From assembly GCA_963760375.1 (NCBI GenBank), contig CAVXCS010000005.1, positions 806,001 through 870,000 on the forward strand: 64,000 nucleotides of DNA, in the 5' to 3' direction. A program made the translations under genes and the position numbers. Positions 53,793 to 63,449 of the stretch are shown here, in pieces; the first letter of the stretch is position 1; each line of letters opens with the position of its first letter. The DNA comes from Pelagihabitans sp963760375 (lineage in GTDB: Bacteria > Bacteroidota > Bacteroidia > Flavobacteriales > Flavobacteriaceae). The notes beneath the pieces are model-generated. The model searched no databases, was not told the origin of the DNA, and saw only the letters and a program-made list of their open reading frames with translations.

Positions 53793-55166
53793 TTATTCCT
53801 GTTGGGCATGTTCGGCAATCTCCGCCAAGGTATCGGCAATGGTTTTGCTATCGAGCCATCTGCCCCTCACCATGACTCCTGTTATCTTTTGGAGGGCCGA
53901 TAGGTCTTCCAGCGGATTGGCATCGACCAAAATGAGGTCGGCCTGCATCCCTTCCTTGATTTCACCGAAGGTATCGGAGCTGTTGAAATACGTTGCCGGA
54001 TTGATGGTTCCCGATCGAATGATCTCCAAAGGGGTGAGTCCCGCATTGAGCATCCCCTGTATTTCATGGTGTATGGAAAATCCAGGGACATTGAACAATT
54101 GGGGCGCATCCGAACCCAGCAACATTCCATGCCCGTTTTGTTGCAATTTATAGATGAGTTTTTTACGGATGGCATCGAACTGCCGCCATTGTGCTTCGGT
54201 AAAACTTTCATCGGCCATAGTCTCCTTTTTTATCCGTTCCCAATTCGCCAAAGTGCTCTTGGGCATGTATTTCATTTCGGGCTGGGCGAGTAAGGTTTCT
54301 ACCGGAATCGGTGCGAACCATCGCTCGAAGAGGCTTTGGGTAGGTACGATCCATACCTTATTGTTTTTTGCCATTTGCACCAACCCGTCTATATTGGTGG
54401 TATCGGCCAAAGGGGTAAAGGCATAGCCGAAAAAACCGTTGTCGGAAGGGTCAACCCCTGCCGATTCGGGAACTAGGCCTTCCAAAAAGCCATCCACATG
54501 ATCTATGGAGGCGTATTTGCTTTCAAGCGCATGCCGGATACCGACGGCCACCGGCACATGGCCGGCGAAGGGAATACCGACCTCATTGGCCGTGGCAACG
54601 ATCTGGTCAAAGGCTTCCAAGGGTACGCCGGGATGGATTTTCAGAAAATCATAGCCGTCTTTCTGATATGCCGTCACCTTTTCTTTGGCCTCTTCTTTCG
54701 AACTTACGGTGTTTCCGTTTAAAGACGGACTAGAGGTAAAAATCCTCGGACTCAGAATGTCGCCGTTATTGGCTTTTTCGCGCAGGGTTAAATGGGCAGG
54801 ATCGCCCAACATGCCCCTAATGGTGGTAATGCCATTGGACAGATAAAGGAACAGGGTTTCTTCTATTCGTCTGGGATCTGTTGTGTGCGGCGGGATATGG
54901 GCATGCATTTCGGCAAGGCCCGGCATCAGGTATTTTCCCTTGCCATCGATTTTCTCGGGATACGATTCGGTATTCTCGATACGGTCGGCGATCGTAACGA
55001 TCTTTCCAGAATCGACGACCACTTGTCGATTTTCCAAAATGGAGCCCGTTCGCACATCCACGATCGAGACATCGGCAATCAAAATGGCTGAGGCACTAAT
55101 GTTTTCCTTTGGTTGGTTACAAGAGCAAAACATCAATATCATTGCCAAAAGGGCTATTTTTTTCAT
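53793..55166 (-). CDS. amidohydrolase lipoprotein
   Basis: A 457-residue lipoprotein (signal peptide, lipobox MFCSC). Superfamily features: an early strand (LIADVSIVDVRTG), MPGLAEMHAHIPPHTT (metal HAH), TTIRGMLGDP, YDFLKIHPGVPLEAF (carboxylated Lys), FAGHVPVAVGI, SIDHVDGF, LLGSDAPQLFN and ADLILVDANPLED. It is a paralogue-like relative of 52218-53477 with a different anchor. Both probably hydrolyse peptides or cyclic amides outside the cytoplasm. It follows the CDP-alcohol phosphatidyltransferase gene by about 80 bp on the same strand. Confidence 0.9.
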   Translation of the reverse strand: MKKIALLAMILMFCSCNQPKENISASAILIADVSIVDVRTGSILENRQVVVDSGKIVTIADRIENTESYPEKIDGKGKYLMPGLAEMHAHIPPHTTDPRRIEETLFLYLSNGITTIRGMLGDPAHLTLREKANNGDILSPRIFTSSPSLNGNTVSSKEEAKEKVTAYQKDGYDFLKIHPGVPLEAFDQIVATANEVGIPFAGHVPVAVGIRHALESKYASIDHVDGFLEGLVPESAGVDPSDNGFFGYAFTPLADTTNIDGLVQMAKNNKVWIVPTQSLFERWFAPIPVETLLAQPEMKYMPKSTLANWERIKKETMADESFTEAQWRQFDAIRKKLIYKLQQNGHGMLLGSDAPQLFNVPGFSIHHEIQGMLNAGLTPLEIIRSGTINPATYFNSSDTFGEIKEGMQADLILVDANPLEDLSALQKITGVMVRGRWLDSKTIADTLAEIAEHAQQE

Positions 55167-55245
55167 TTCGTATTGTGTTTATGGTTGGGCGACCGGTTCG
55201 TTTGGTCGGCCAGCGTTGTCAAGGGATATGAAAATTAACGAATTT

Positions 55246-56013
55246 TTATCGATTCACCAGTTTTCTGATACCGATAAAAATGATGATAAAGATAGAATAC
55301 GCAATAAAGAAGGGAATGATATATTGTTTTAGTTCAAAGGCCAGCATCAATCCGATGATCAACAACTGAAAACCCAGCCCGAAAGTTGATACCGCCGTCA
55401 TAAGCCAATTGGGCATTTTTTTACCTTCCACCGCTTTGCTGTCCATTTGGTGAATGATTTTATCAAAGGTCCCATAGCAGAAATTATACACCGCAAAGAG
55501 GAAGTTCACGACACTTTGCTTCTCTCCTTTCATCGCTTTCGGCGACCCGCTTTCAAAAATCCTGCTGGTGGTATCCCCATTAAATTTTTTGCGCAAGATC
55601 AGGTAATAATAATTATAGAGGGTACCCTGCAATTGCAACCCAAGAAAGGCAAGTAAGGTATACCCGATTGACCCGTCGGTGACATGCCATATCGCAATCA
55701 ATATGAGCAGGTTCAGGATGATATCGGCAACAGAATCCAAATACCTGCCGGTATAGGAGGGTGTTTTTTTGATTCGGGCCAGTTCCCCATCCGCTGCATC
55801 CAAAATAGATTTAAGGACCAAGAAAAACGCAGTGGCCCAGAAATACTGATGTAAAATACATATGATGGCGATCAATCCCGCTACCACGAAGGAAAGGGTG
55901 ACATGGATCGGGGTTGCAGCGGTATTTTTTAAGGATTTGGCTATTGCTTTTCCAAGGGGCCTGCCATAATCGGACAGGTCTAGAAACTGATATTCTTTCG
56001 GTAATTTGGACAT
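55246..56013 (-). CDS. CDP-alcohol phosphatidyltransferase family protein
   Basis: A 255-residue multi-pass membrane enzyme. The diagnostic motif DGxxARx8GxxxDxxxD is present in full as DGELARIKKTPSYTGRYLDSVAD (about residues 76-98). Five or six membrane helices surround it (VTLSFVVAGLIAIICILHQ, IILNLLILIAIWHV, FGLGFQLLIIGLMLAFEL, IIPFFIAYSIFIIIFIGI). It transfers a phosphoalcohol from CDP-alcohol to a second alcohol in phospholipid or polar-head synthesis; the exact product is not predictable. The upstream GTG at 56058 is less likely than the ATG at 56013. A TATCTTTG promoter element lies 78 bp upstream. Confidence 0.9.
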   Translation of the reverse strand: MSKLPKEYQFLDLSDYGRPLGKAIAKSLKNTAATPIHVTLSFVVAGLIAIICILHQYFWATAFFLVLKSILDAADGELARIKKTPSYTGRYLDSVADIILNLLILIAIWHVTDGSIGYTLLAFLGLQLQGTLYNYYYLILRKKFNGDTTSRIFESGSPKAMKGEKQSVVNFLFAVYNFCYGTFDKIIHQMDSKAVEGKKMPNWLMTAVSTFGLGFQLLIIGLMLAFELKQYIIPFFIAYSIFIIIFIGIRKLVNR

Positions 56014-56058
56014 GGTTTCAAACTGCTCCGGCAATTGGGATACTAAGAACGATGACAC

Positions 56059-56460
56059 GCTTGCTTAGCTAGGGAAACAAAAACTTTGCCCAAAGATAAG
56101 GCTTAATTTACAATTGCTTTTTAGGATCCGTAGGCCGGATCGGCAACCCATCCCCAACATTAGGTAGGTTCGTTGCCATGCTTTCGAAACCTTTCTTTTT
56201 GATTGTTTGCGATGTACCCGAGTGCTTTTTGCCTTGGCATAAATCAAAAAGAAGCCACCTTGCGTGCTGGGCTATCTCAAAAAGAATTTTGCCACGAACA
56301 TCTTTGATGTTGTGGGTTCAATGAAGAAGATGGTCAAGAATGAAACGGTTTTCTAACTTTTTAGACCAAATAAGTACATTATGTCCAATGAATTACAAAA
56401 ATGATTTGAGTAATCCTTACATTTAGAACTTAATTTTTGATTATATAATTTGAATCACCT
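56059..56460. other. 402-bp intergenic region between divergent genes
   Basis: No gene is supported; the only frame, a minus-strand 60-residue one, has atypical composition. It holds the -7 element at 56091-56098 for the minus-strand lipid gene, and just before 56461 the near-match TATAATTTG (56443-56451) that could drive the ThuA gene. Confidence 0.5.
56091..56098 (-). promoter_or_regulatory. Bacteroidota -7 element for the CDP-alcohol phosphatidyltransferase gene
   Basis: TATCTTTG on the minus strand is an exact TAnnTTTG match, 78 nt before the ATG at 56013. The -33 region is not clear. Confidence 0.45.
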
Positions 56461-59400
56461 ATGAAAAATATTTTTTATGTATTGACCTTGATCCTTGGAC
56501 TCTTAATCGTTTCCTGTAGCAATAAAAGGGAAGGAAAGCCCAAAGTACTCGTGTTTTCGAACACCATGGGTTTTAAACACGCTTCCATACCTGCCGGAAT
56601 GGCCGCGATCGAGAAATTAGGGAACGAAAATGGCTTTGTGGTAGATACGACCAAAAATCCCGAATTGTTCAATGAAGACAACTTAAAACAGTATTCTGCC
56701 ATCATATTTTTGAGCACGACCGGCAATATTTTGGACGCTAAGGAGGAAGCCGCTTTTGAACGATATATCCAGGCCGGGGGCGGTTTTGTGGGCATTCATG
56801 CCGCTGCCGACACCGAATATGATTGGGGTTGGTACAACAAATTGGTCGGTGCCCAGTTTCAAAGCCATCCTTCGGGTACCCCGGAAGCCGATTTTATCAT
56901 CAAGGATAAAAACTTTGTAGCCACGGAATTTTTTACTGATACCGTTTGGCATCGTACCGATGAGCTTTACAACTATAAAAACATCAATCCCGATGTCAAT
57001 GTCTTGATGGTCTTGGACGAATCTACCTACCAGGGGGGCACCAACGGGGATTTCCATCCGATTGCATGGTACCATGATTTCGACGGAGGCAGGGCTTTCT
57101 ATACCGGTGCCGGACATACCGATGAAAGTTATCAAGAAGAATTGTTTCTGAAACATCTGTGGGGCGGCATCCAATATGCGATCGGTAAAAACGAGAATTT
57201 GGATTATGGCAAGGCCGTGACCCAGATTCCTCCCGACATCAACCGATTTTCGAAGGTGGCTTTGGTCGGGGGTGAATTTTTCGAGCCTACCGAAATGACG
57301 GTCCTACCGAACAACGATGTGCTGATCGCGCAACGAAGGGGAGAGATCATGTTGTATAAGGCAGATACCAAAGAACTCACCCAGGTGGCTCTTTTGGATG
57401 TCTATTCCAAAACCCTGAACACCCCGGGCGTAAACGCCGAAGAAGGAGTAATGGGGCTTCAAAAAGATCCCGATTACGCGACCAACCATTGGATCTATGT
57501 CTATTATGCCCCTAGCGGTGACGCTTGGGTCAATCGTTTGTCACGCTTCAAATATGTCGATGGTGTATTCGATCTGGCCTCTGAACAGGTCATCCTCGAT
57601 GTGGCAAGTCAAAGGGAAATCTGTTGCCATACCGGCGGATCGATCGCTTTTGGCCCAGGAAAACTATTGTACCTCTCTGCGGGTGACAATTCAACTCCGT
57701 TCAACGAAAAAGGTGAAAAATATGTCAGCAACGGCTATGCGCCCTTGAACGACACCCCTGGCCATGAACAATATGATGCCCGTCGTTCCTCCGGCAACAC
57801 CAATGATCTTCGCGGCAAGATCATGAGGATCAAAGTGAACGAGGACGGCAGCTATGATATTCCCGAGGGCAACCTTTTCCCCGTGGGGATGGAAAAAACC
57901 CGTCCGGAAATCTATACCATGGGCCATCGCAATCCCTACCGTATTTCGGTAGATCCCAAGAAGGGTTATTTGTATTGGGGCGAAGTAGGCCCTGATGCCC
58001 GTGAAGACTCTCTTGAAACCCGAGGTCCGAGGGGGTATGATGAAATGAACCAGGCCCGAACCGCAGGCAATTTTGGCTGGCCACTGTTCATAGGGAACAA
58101 TAAGCCCTACCATGCCTATAACTATGAAACCGGTGAAAGCGGTTCGGTCTTCGATCCGGAAAAACCGATCAATGATTCAAGGAACAATACCGGGTTAAGG
58201 GAGTTGCCACCCGCACAACCGGCCTATATCTACTATCCCTATGCCGAAACCCCTGATTTTCCACAAGTGGGAGCGGGCGGCAGGAACGCGATGGCCGGGC
58301 CCACTTATTATTCCGATATGTACCCCAATGGGGGCGGACTACCCTCCTATTACGACGGCAAGGTGATCATTTATGAATGGATGCGTGGTTGGATGATGGC
58401 CGTGACCTTGTTTGAAGATGGCACCTTTAATAAAATGGAACCCTTCGCTTCGGATATCAAGTTGAACAATTTGATCGATATGGAAATGGGCCCCGATGGA
58501 AGGGTCTATCTGCTGGAATATGGCAGTGGTTGGTTCTCCAAAAATGATGATTCCGGCTTAAGCTATATCGAATACAACGGGGGCAACCGACCACCTGTAA
58601 TCGATAATATGATCGTGGACAAATCCTCCGGAAAATTTCCGTTGACGGTAATGGCCAAGGTTGTAGCGGTCGACCTCGAAAATGATCCCGTGAGCTATAT
58701 CTGGGATCTTGGCAATGGGGAAACCAAAGAGACCACGGCTCCGGAAATCACCTATACCTATGATAAGGCAGGGGAATACAACCTTTTGGTGGAGGCAAAG
58801 GACGACAAAGGCGCCATGGCGAAAAGCACTGCGACCACGATCGTGGCCGGGAACAGCAGGCCTGAAATAGCAATTGACCTACAAGGTGGAAATTCTTCCT
58901 TTTTTATTGCCGGCGAACCGGTGAACTATAAAGTTAAGGTTACCGACCCAGATGGCAACGAGACCATAGATCCAGCCAATATATTTGTCTCCGTGGATTA
59001 TTTGGAAGGCATGGATGAGGTGAACATGTCATTGGGCCACCAACAGGTTTCTGCGGCAGTGACCGGAAAGGCATTGACACTCGGACTCGATTGCAAGACC
59101 TGTCATAAGGAAGCGGAGGCCTCCATTGGTCCCAATTATACCGATGTGGCCAAAAAATACAAAGATGACAGGAGGGCCCTGGGGTACCTTCAAAAGAAAA
59201 TCATCGCTGGAGGAACCGGGGTATGGGGCGAAGTCGTGATGCCCGCCCATCCAAACGTGACCACCGATGAAGCCAGACAAATTGCCCTTTACATTCGATC
59301 GTTGGCCGACACGGGGGTGAAGCAGAAATCGCTCCCATTGGCCGGTAGCCTGGTACCCAAGCCTTCGCCTACCGATAATGTCATGGTGCTCACCGCGAGC

Positions 59401-59865
59401 TATACCGATCAAGGCAACAATGGGGTACGCCCTCTGACCGGGGCCAACTCGGTTTCCTTAAGGGGCAGTACGGTGGCCTTCAGTACAGCCACCAAATCTC
59501 AAGGGTTTTCACCGATCGCCTTTAACGGCATGAACCTTTTGTTGTTACCCGATGGGCCAGGTTGGTTCGCGATGGACAATATCGATTTAAAAGGGGTAAA
59601 CTCGGCAATGATCACCGCAGGTTGGCAAGCGGCACCCAAAGCCGGCGTTGATTTTGAAATGCGCCTCAATGCGCCTGACGGGGAATTGTTGGGGAGGGGC
59701 AGCATGCCTACACCCGTAGCCGGACAGCCCGGTGGCATGGTGATGATCAATCTGGAAAAGCCTAGGGACATCAAAGCCAAGGAAATCTATTTTGTCTATA
59801 CTCCCAAAGAAGGTGAAGCACCGGGGCAAATGGCGGTAATGAACGTAAAGTTCAATGGAAAATAA
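56461..59865 (+). CDS. ThuA / PQQ-type sugar dehydrogenase / PKD / cytochrome c lipoprotein
   Basis: A 1134-residue lipoprotein (lipobox IVSC, Cys19). Residues about 27-240 are a ThuA domain (KVLVFSNTMGFKHASIPAG, GGFVGIHAAADTEYDWGWY). About 258-700 are a soluble PQQ-dependent glucose/sorbosone dehydrogenase propeller (LVGGEFFEPTEMTVLPNNDV, GHRNPYRISVDP, GYDEMNQARTAGNFGWPLFI). About 724-798 are a PKD domain (YIWDLGNGETKE). About 874-948 are a cytochrome c with haem motif CKTCH and likely Met ligand in GEVVMPAHP. The last 150 residues resemble a carbohydrate-binding module (VNSAMITAGWQA, DFEMRLNAPDGELLG). It should oxidise sugars at the cell surface and pass electrons to its own haem. It ends at a strong terminator. 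Confidence 0.9.
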   Translation: MKNIFYVLTLILGLLIVSCSNKREGKPKVLVFSNTMGFKHASIPAGMAAIEKLGNENGFVVDTTKNPELFNEDNLKQYSAIIFLSTTGNILDAKEEAAFERYIQAGGGFVGIHAAADTEYDWGWYNKLVGAQFQSHPSGTPEADFIIKDKNFVATEFFTDTVWHRTDELYNYKNINPDVNVLMVLDESTYQGGTNGDFHPIAWYHDFDGGRAFYTGAGHTDESYQEELFLKHLWGGIQYAIGKNENLDYGKAVTQIPPDINRFSKVALVGGEFFEPTEMTVLPNNDVLIAQRRGEIMLYKADTKELTQVALLDVYSKTLNTPGVNAEEGVMGLQKDPDYATNHWIYVYYAPSGDAWVNRLSRFKYVDGVFDLASEQVILDVASQREICCHTGGSIAFGPGKLLYLSAGDNSTPFNEKGEKYVSNGYAPLNDTPGHEQYDARRSSGNTNDLRGKIMRIKVNEDGSYDIPEGNLFPVGMEKTRPEIYTMGHRNPYRISVDPKKGYLYWGEVGPDAREDSLETRGPRGYDEMNQARTAGNFGWPLFIGNNKPYHAYNYETGESGSVFDPEKPINDSRNNTGLRELPPAQPAYIYYPYAETPDFPQVGAGGRNAMAGPTYYSDMYPNGGGLPSYYDGKVIIYEWMRGWMMAVTLFEDGTFNKMEPFASDIKLNNLIDMEMGPDGRVYLLEYGSGWFSKNDDSGLSYIEYNGGNRPPVIDNMIVDKSSGKFPLTVMAKVVAVDLENDPVSYIWDLGNGETKETTAPEITYTYDKAGEYNLLVEAKDDKGAMAKSTATTIVAGNSRPEIAIDLQGGNSSFFIAGEPVNYKVKVTDPDGNETIDPANIFVSVDYLEGMDEVNMSLGHQQVSAAVTGKALTLGLDCKTCHKEAEASIGPNYTDVAKKYKDDRRALGYLQKKIIAGGTGVWGEVVMPAHPNVTTDEARQIALYIRSLADTGVKQKSLPLAGSLVPKPSPTDNVMVLTASYTDQGNNGVRPLTGANSVSLRGSTVAFSTATKSQGFSPIAFNGMNLLLLPDGPGWFAMDNIDLKGVNSAMITAGWQAAPKAGVDFEMRLNAPDGELLGRGSMPTPVAGQPGGMVMINLEKPRDIKAKEIYFVYTPKEGEAPGQMAVMNVKFNGK

Positions 59866-59884
59866 TGCCCATGGGCATTCATTA

Positions 59885-59917
59885 AAAAAGGCTTACCACA
59901 ACAGGTAAGCCTTTTTT
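59885..59917. terminator. bidirectional terminator between ThuA-PQQ and alcohol dehydrogenase genes
   Basis: AAAAAAGGCTTACC, loop ACAACA, GGTAAGCCTTTTTT: a long perfect stem with A and T tracts on both sides, so it works for both convergent genes. Confidence 0.92.
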
Positions 59918-59962
59918 ATTGGGCTTGGTATTCCTCAAAAATATCGACCTCATGTATTCCCG

Positions 59963-61003
59963 CTAGAATCTATCGATTACCCATATTCCCCGGTGTTCAA
60001 AACGATCCATTTTGGGCAATGCTATGGTCGATTCTTCCAAGGAGAGGGTACCCCCGATCAATTTTTCGGGTTGTAATTTACCTTCCCCGATCATGTCGAA
60101 GATTTCGGGATATTTGTAGGCTTGCATACCATGACTTCCCAAGATTTCAAGCTCGTCTGCCAAAATTCGATCCATCGGTACCTTTGGGTGCCGATGATCG
60201 CCCGTCATCAAACCAACCTGGATATGTTTGCCCCTTTTTCGAAGATTGCCAATCGAATTGTTGCAGGTCGTGGCGCTGCCCAGGGCATCCAGTGAAACGT
60301 GCACCCCTCCTTGGGTCATTTCCCTGACCTGGCCAATAACGTCGGTATCAGCTGAAGCATTGACCGTCGCGAAAGCCCCCAATTTTATGGCCTGTGCCAA
60401 AGTCTCCTGCTTGATGTCGACCGCTACTACCTTGGCTCCCATCGCCTTGGCGATCATGATCGCCGACAAGCCCACGCCACCGCAACCATGAATGGCAACA
60501 TACTGACCTTCGGACACCCTGCCTTGGGCAACGATGGCCCTGTATGCCGTAATAAAGCGACATCCCAGTGATGCTGCCGTCACACTGCTGATCGTTTCGG
60601 GAAGTTTTACCAAATTCGTATCGGCATAATCAAGAGCCACATATTCTGCAAAAGAACCCCAATGGGTAAAACCCGGTTGGGATTGGTGGTCACATACCTG
60701 ATGGTTTCCCGAAGTGCATTGCGGGCAGGTTCCACAACCACAGACAAAAGGTACCGTCACGCGGTCGCCGACCCTGAAATTCCGAACCAGATTTCCGACT
60801 GCGGCAATAGTGCCGGCCAACTCGTGTCCCGGTACATGGGGCAGGGCTATATCCGGGTCGTGGCCCATCCAACCATGCCAATCGCTGCGACATAGCCCTG
60901 TGGCCTCGACCTTTACCACGACACCCTTGGCATGCGGTTCGGGATCGTTAACGTTCTGCACGGTAATGGCACCTTTAAAAGCTTCAAATACGGCTGCTCT
61001 CAT
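59963..61003 (-). CDS. zinc-dependent medium-chain alcohol dehydrogenase
   Basis: A 346-residue cytosolic NAD(P)-dependent dehydrogenase. Catalytic zinc ligands: Cys in TGLCRSDWHGW, His and Glu in PGHELAG. The structural zinc lobe has four Cys in CGCGTCPQCTSGNHQVC. The Rossmann motif is GCGGVGLSAIMIA (about 174-186), followed by VVAVDIKQETL, where Asp favours NAD over NADP. Length and order are standard for the ADH family; the alcohol or polyol substrate is unknown. It lies 53 bp downstream of the GH13 gene. Confidence 0.92.
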   Translation of the reverse strand: MRAAVFEAFKGAITVQNVNDPEPHAKGVVVKVEATGLCRSDWHGWMGHDPDIALPHVPGHELAGTIAAVGNLVRNFRVGDRVTVPFVCGCGTCPQCTSGNHQVCDHQSQPGFTHWGSFAEYVALDYADTNLVKLPETISSVTAASLGCRFITAYRAIVAQGRVSEGQYVAIHGCGGVGLSAIMIAKAMGAKVVAVDIKQETLAQAIKLGAFATVNASADTDVIGQVREMTQGGVHVSLDALGSATTCNNSIGNLRKRGKHIQVGLMTGDHRHPKVPMDRILADELEILGSHGMQAYKYPEIFDMIGEGKLQPEKLIGGTLSLEESTIALPKMDRFEHRGIWVIDRF

Positions 61004-61056
61004 TGACTTGAATTCAAATATTATCTCGGTTATGCATCATCCACCAAAAAAAATTA

Positions 61057-62937
61057 CTATCGATCAACGGTCAGTATCATGGCGGATAACCCTGGTATCA
61101 CCAGGATACCTTTTGACAGATCGAAGGATTCCCCGGTCAACACATCTATTGCCGTTTTAGCATTCTGTAGGTATTCGGCAAAACGGGTTAAATCGACTTC
61201 GGTGGGATTGCCATTTTTATTGAAAATTGACATCACCATGGTTGCCTCATCATATCGGATCATGGTGTAGATCTCTTTTAGCGGAGCATAATGTTTTAAA
61301 TTCCCATTTTGTAGGGCGGTCGTTTTTTTCCTGAACCGGGCAAGCTTCCCAACCATATCCTTGATGGCTTTTTGATCTGCGGTAAGGCCTTCGCCAGTAA
61401 ACGCATTTATCTTATCGTCTTTCCACCCACCTGGCATATCGGCACGTATCAGGCCATGATCGCTGCTGTTTTTTTTGTTGCCCAACAATACTTCGGTGCC
61501 GTAGAAAAGCTGTGGGATGCCCCTGGTGGTGAACAGATAAATGAGGCCTATTTTAAAGCTTTCGATATTCCCATGTACCTGATCGATAAAGCGGGGCATG
61601 TCGTGATTGTCCAAAAACACCACCAGGTTAAAAGGGTCTGGGTAGAGAAAATCATTCGCCAACATTTCATACAGCGGGTCGAATGACTCGGTATGCCGTT
61701 CTATTTTTTTATTGAGCGATTCGGTTATCGCAAATTGCAACGGAAAATCGAACAAAGAGGGCAGATGGGAAACGTAACCGTTACTGTTCTGTTTTCCTGC
61801 CTGCCATCTTGAAACGATGGCCGGGTTTACCGACCACTCTTCTCCCACAATATTAAATTGAGGATACTCCTCCATAATGCGCTTCGACCATTGGGTCATG
61901 AATCCGGGATCTGGATAGGTGTAGGTATCCTGTCTAATCCCGCCTAAATCGGCATTTTCGATCCACCAAATCGAATTTTGTATCAAATAGTTCGCCAATA
62001 AAGGGTTTTTTTGGTTCAGGTCGGGCATAGTGGGCACGAACCACCCGTCCGATAACATTTCAATATCCGCTTTTGTGGCATAGGGATCGGAAAGGCTTAC
62101 CCTTTTATGGGAAGTGAGCGGTTTATCTTGATCGCCTTGAAAATTGTACCAGTCCGCAGTTGGCTCGTCACCTGTCCACCAATGGTATAGGCCGCAATGG
62201 TTGACGATCAAATCCTTTATGATTTTGATACCTCTCTTTTTAGCTTCAGCCGAAAGCCTCAGGTAATCTGCATTCGTGCCTAAGCGGGGATCTACCTTGT
62301 AATAATCGGTGGTCGCATATCCATGGTACGAGAAGTGCGGCATATCGTTCTCCAGAACGGGATTGATCCAGAGGGCCGTAATGCCCATTTCGTGAAGATA
62401 ATCCAAATGATCTATGATGCCTTGGATATCACCGCCATGCCGGCCCCCTTTTGCTTCGCGGTTTGGTTTTTCCCTCATGCCGTCGACCCTATCGTTGTCG
62501 CTCGACCCATTTGCAAATCGATCGGGCGTGATCAGATACATAATGTCCTTATTGGAAAATCCTTCCCGCATACGGGATTCAGGTTTTCGTGGCTTCAGTT
62601 CGTAGCGATAGGTAAAAACGGTTTCTCCATTTCGTTGGAAACCAATGTTAAAAATGCCTGGCCGGGCATCAGTGGCCAAGCTAATATCCAAAAATAGGTA
62701 ATTGGGATTTTCGACGGTGATGACACTGTCCAGGGTAACCCCTTGGTGTTCAATAACGGGCAATAGGTCTTGGATTTGTTTACCATGAACCAGAAGCTGT
62801 AATTGGGGGTGGTGCATCCTTGTCCACCAGGATCCTGGCTCGATTCGATCGATAATGGGTTTTTTTTGGGCAAACAAAGGCATCAATATTAAAATGAAGA
62901 CCAATGTATTCACATTTTTTAATATTCCCGCTTTCAA
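61057..62937 (-). CDS. exported GH13 alpha-amylase family protein (neopullulanase/cyclomaltodextrinase type)
   Basis: A 626-residue exported glycoside hydrolase. The N-terminal beta domain (about 28-120, IDRIEPGSWWTRMHHPQLQLLVHG) is the cyclomaltodextrinase-N type that binds malto-oligosaccharides and helps dimerise. In the catalytic barrel are IMYLITPDRFANG, IIKDLIVNHCG, the nucleophile region GGIRQDTYTYP (Asp near 334), the acid/base VGEEW (Glu near 364) and VFLDNHDMPR (Asp near 446). It hydrolyses starch or pullulan oligomers in the periplasm, like SusA. The frame has no ATG before the signal peptide; the best start is TTG at 62935-62937 (MKAGILKNVNTLVFILILM), a non-ATG start. Confidence 0.9.
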   Translation of the reverse strand: MKAGILKNVNTLVFILILMPLFAQKKPIIDRIEPGSWWTRMHHPQLQLLVHGKQIQDLLPVIEHQGVTLDSVITVENPNYLFLDISLATDARPGIFNIGFQRNGETVFTYRYELKPRKPESRMREGFSNKDIMYLITPDRFANGSSDNDRVDGMREKPNREAKGGRHGGDIQGIIDHLDYLHEMGITALWINPVLENDMPHFSYHGYATTDYYKVDPRLGTNADYLRLSAEAKKRGIKIIKDLIVNHCGLYHWWTGDEPTADWYNFQGDQDKPLTSHKRVSLSDPYATKADIEMLSDGWFVPTMPDLNQKNPLLANYLIQNSIWWIENADLGGIRQDTYTYPDPGFMTQWSKRIMEEYPQFNIVGEEWSVNPAIVSRWQAGKQNSNGYVSHLPSLFDFPLQFAITESLNKKIERHTESFDPLYEMLANDFLYPDPFNLVVFLDNHDMPRFIDQVHGNIESFKIGLIYLFTTRGIPQLFYGTEVLLGNKKNSSDHGLIRADMPGGWKDDKINAFTGEGLTADQKAIKDMVGKLARFRKKTTALQNGNLKHYAPLKEIYTMIRYDEATMVMSIFNKNGNPTEVDLTRFAEYLQNAKTAIDVLTGESFDLSKGILVIPGLSAMILTVDR

Positions 62938-63449
62938 CGATAGGTTTATTGGGAAGGTAATAAATCTTGTCCATTTTTTTACTCCAGATATGAATCAAGG
63001 TCGACCTTAAGTGATAGGGTATCCCTTTTCAAGCTTTCGGTTTACCCTTCCAAAGCAGGGCCGATCCCTATCTTGTCGGATACCCAATGGAAGGCAACGC
63101 TTAACAACAAGTAATGCTGTTTTAACCGCAATCTACCTGCTTCGAAGCCTTATGATCATTGATTTGAGGCCATCATCAGCGCTACATTTGTGCGTTAAGG
63201 GAAACATCCGACCAACAAGGAAAACCATCAATGGTTGTTCAATCCACTTATTTCCCATCTCACTTGGTGAAAACGATGGAGTATGGCTTTGGTAGTCATC
63301 AACCTGTTGGGCTTGAACCAGGTTAAAAATATCTTGAAAAAATGCCTGCTTACATTTTAAAACCGTCTTCAGATCCCCTAAATTACCCCTTAGAATATTT
63401 ACCTCGATAACAAAACCGGACAAAAAATTATTTATCAAAAAATATCGAT
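62938..63449. other. 512-bp intergenic region
   Basis: This lies between the GH13 gene and the BNR gene, which diverge. Two frames of about 95-100 residues (63011-63295 plus, 63133-63438 minus) have unconvincing composition and no recognisable family. TACATTTG at 63183-63190 is an exact -7 match on the plus strand but is 260 bp from the next start. No clear terminator or repeat. Confidence 0.5.

Noticed and set aside
63133..63438. 101-codon minus-strand frame in the last intergenic region
   Set aside because: No recognisable family, overlaps an equally long plus-strand frame, and would abut the start region of the BNR gene.
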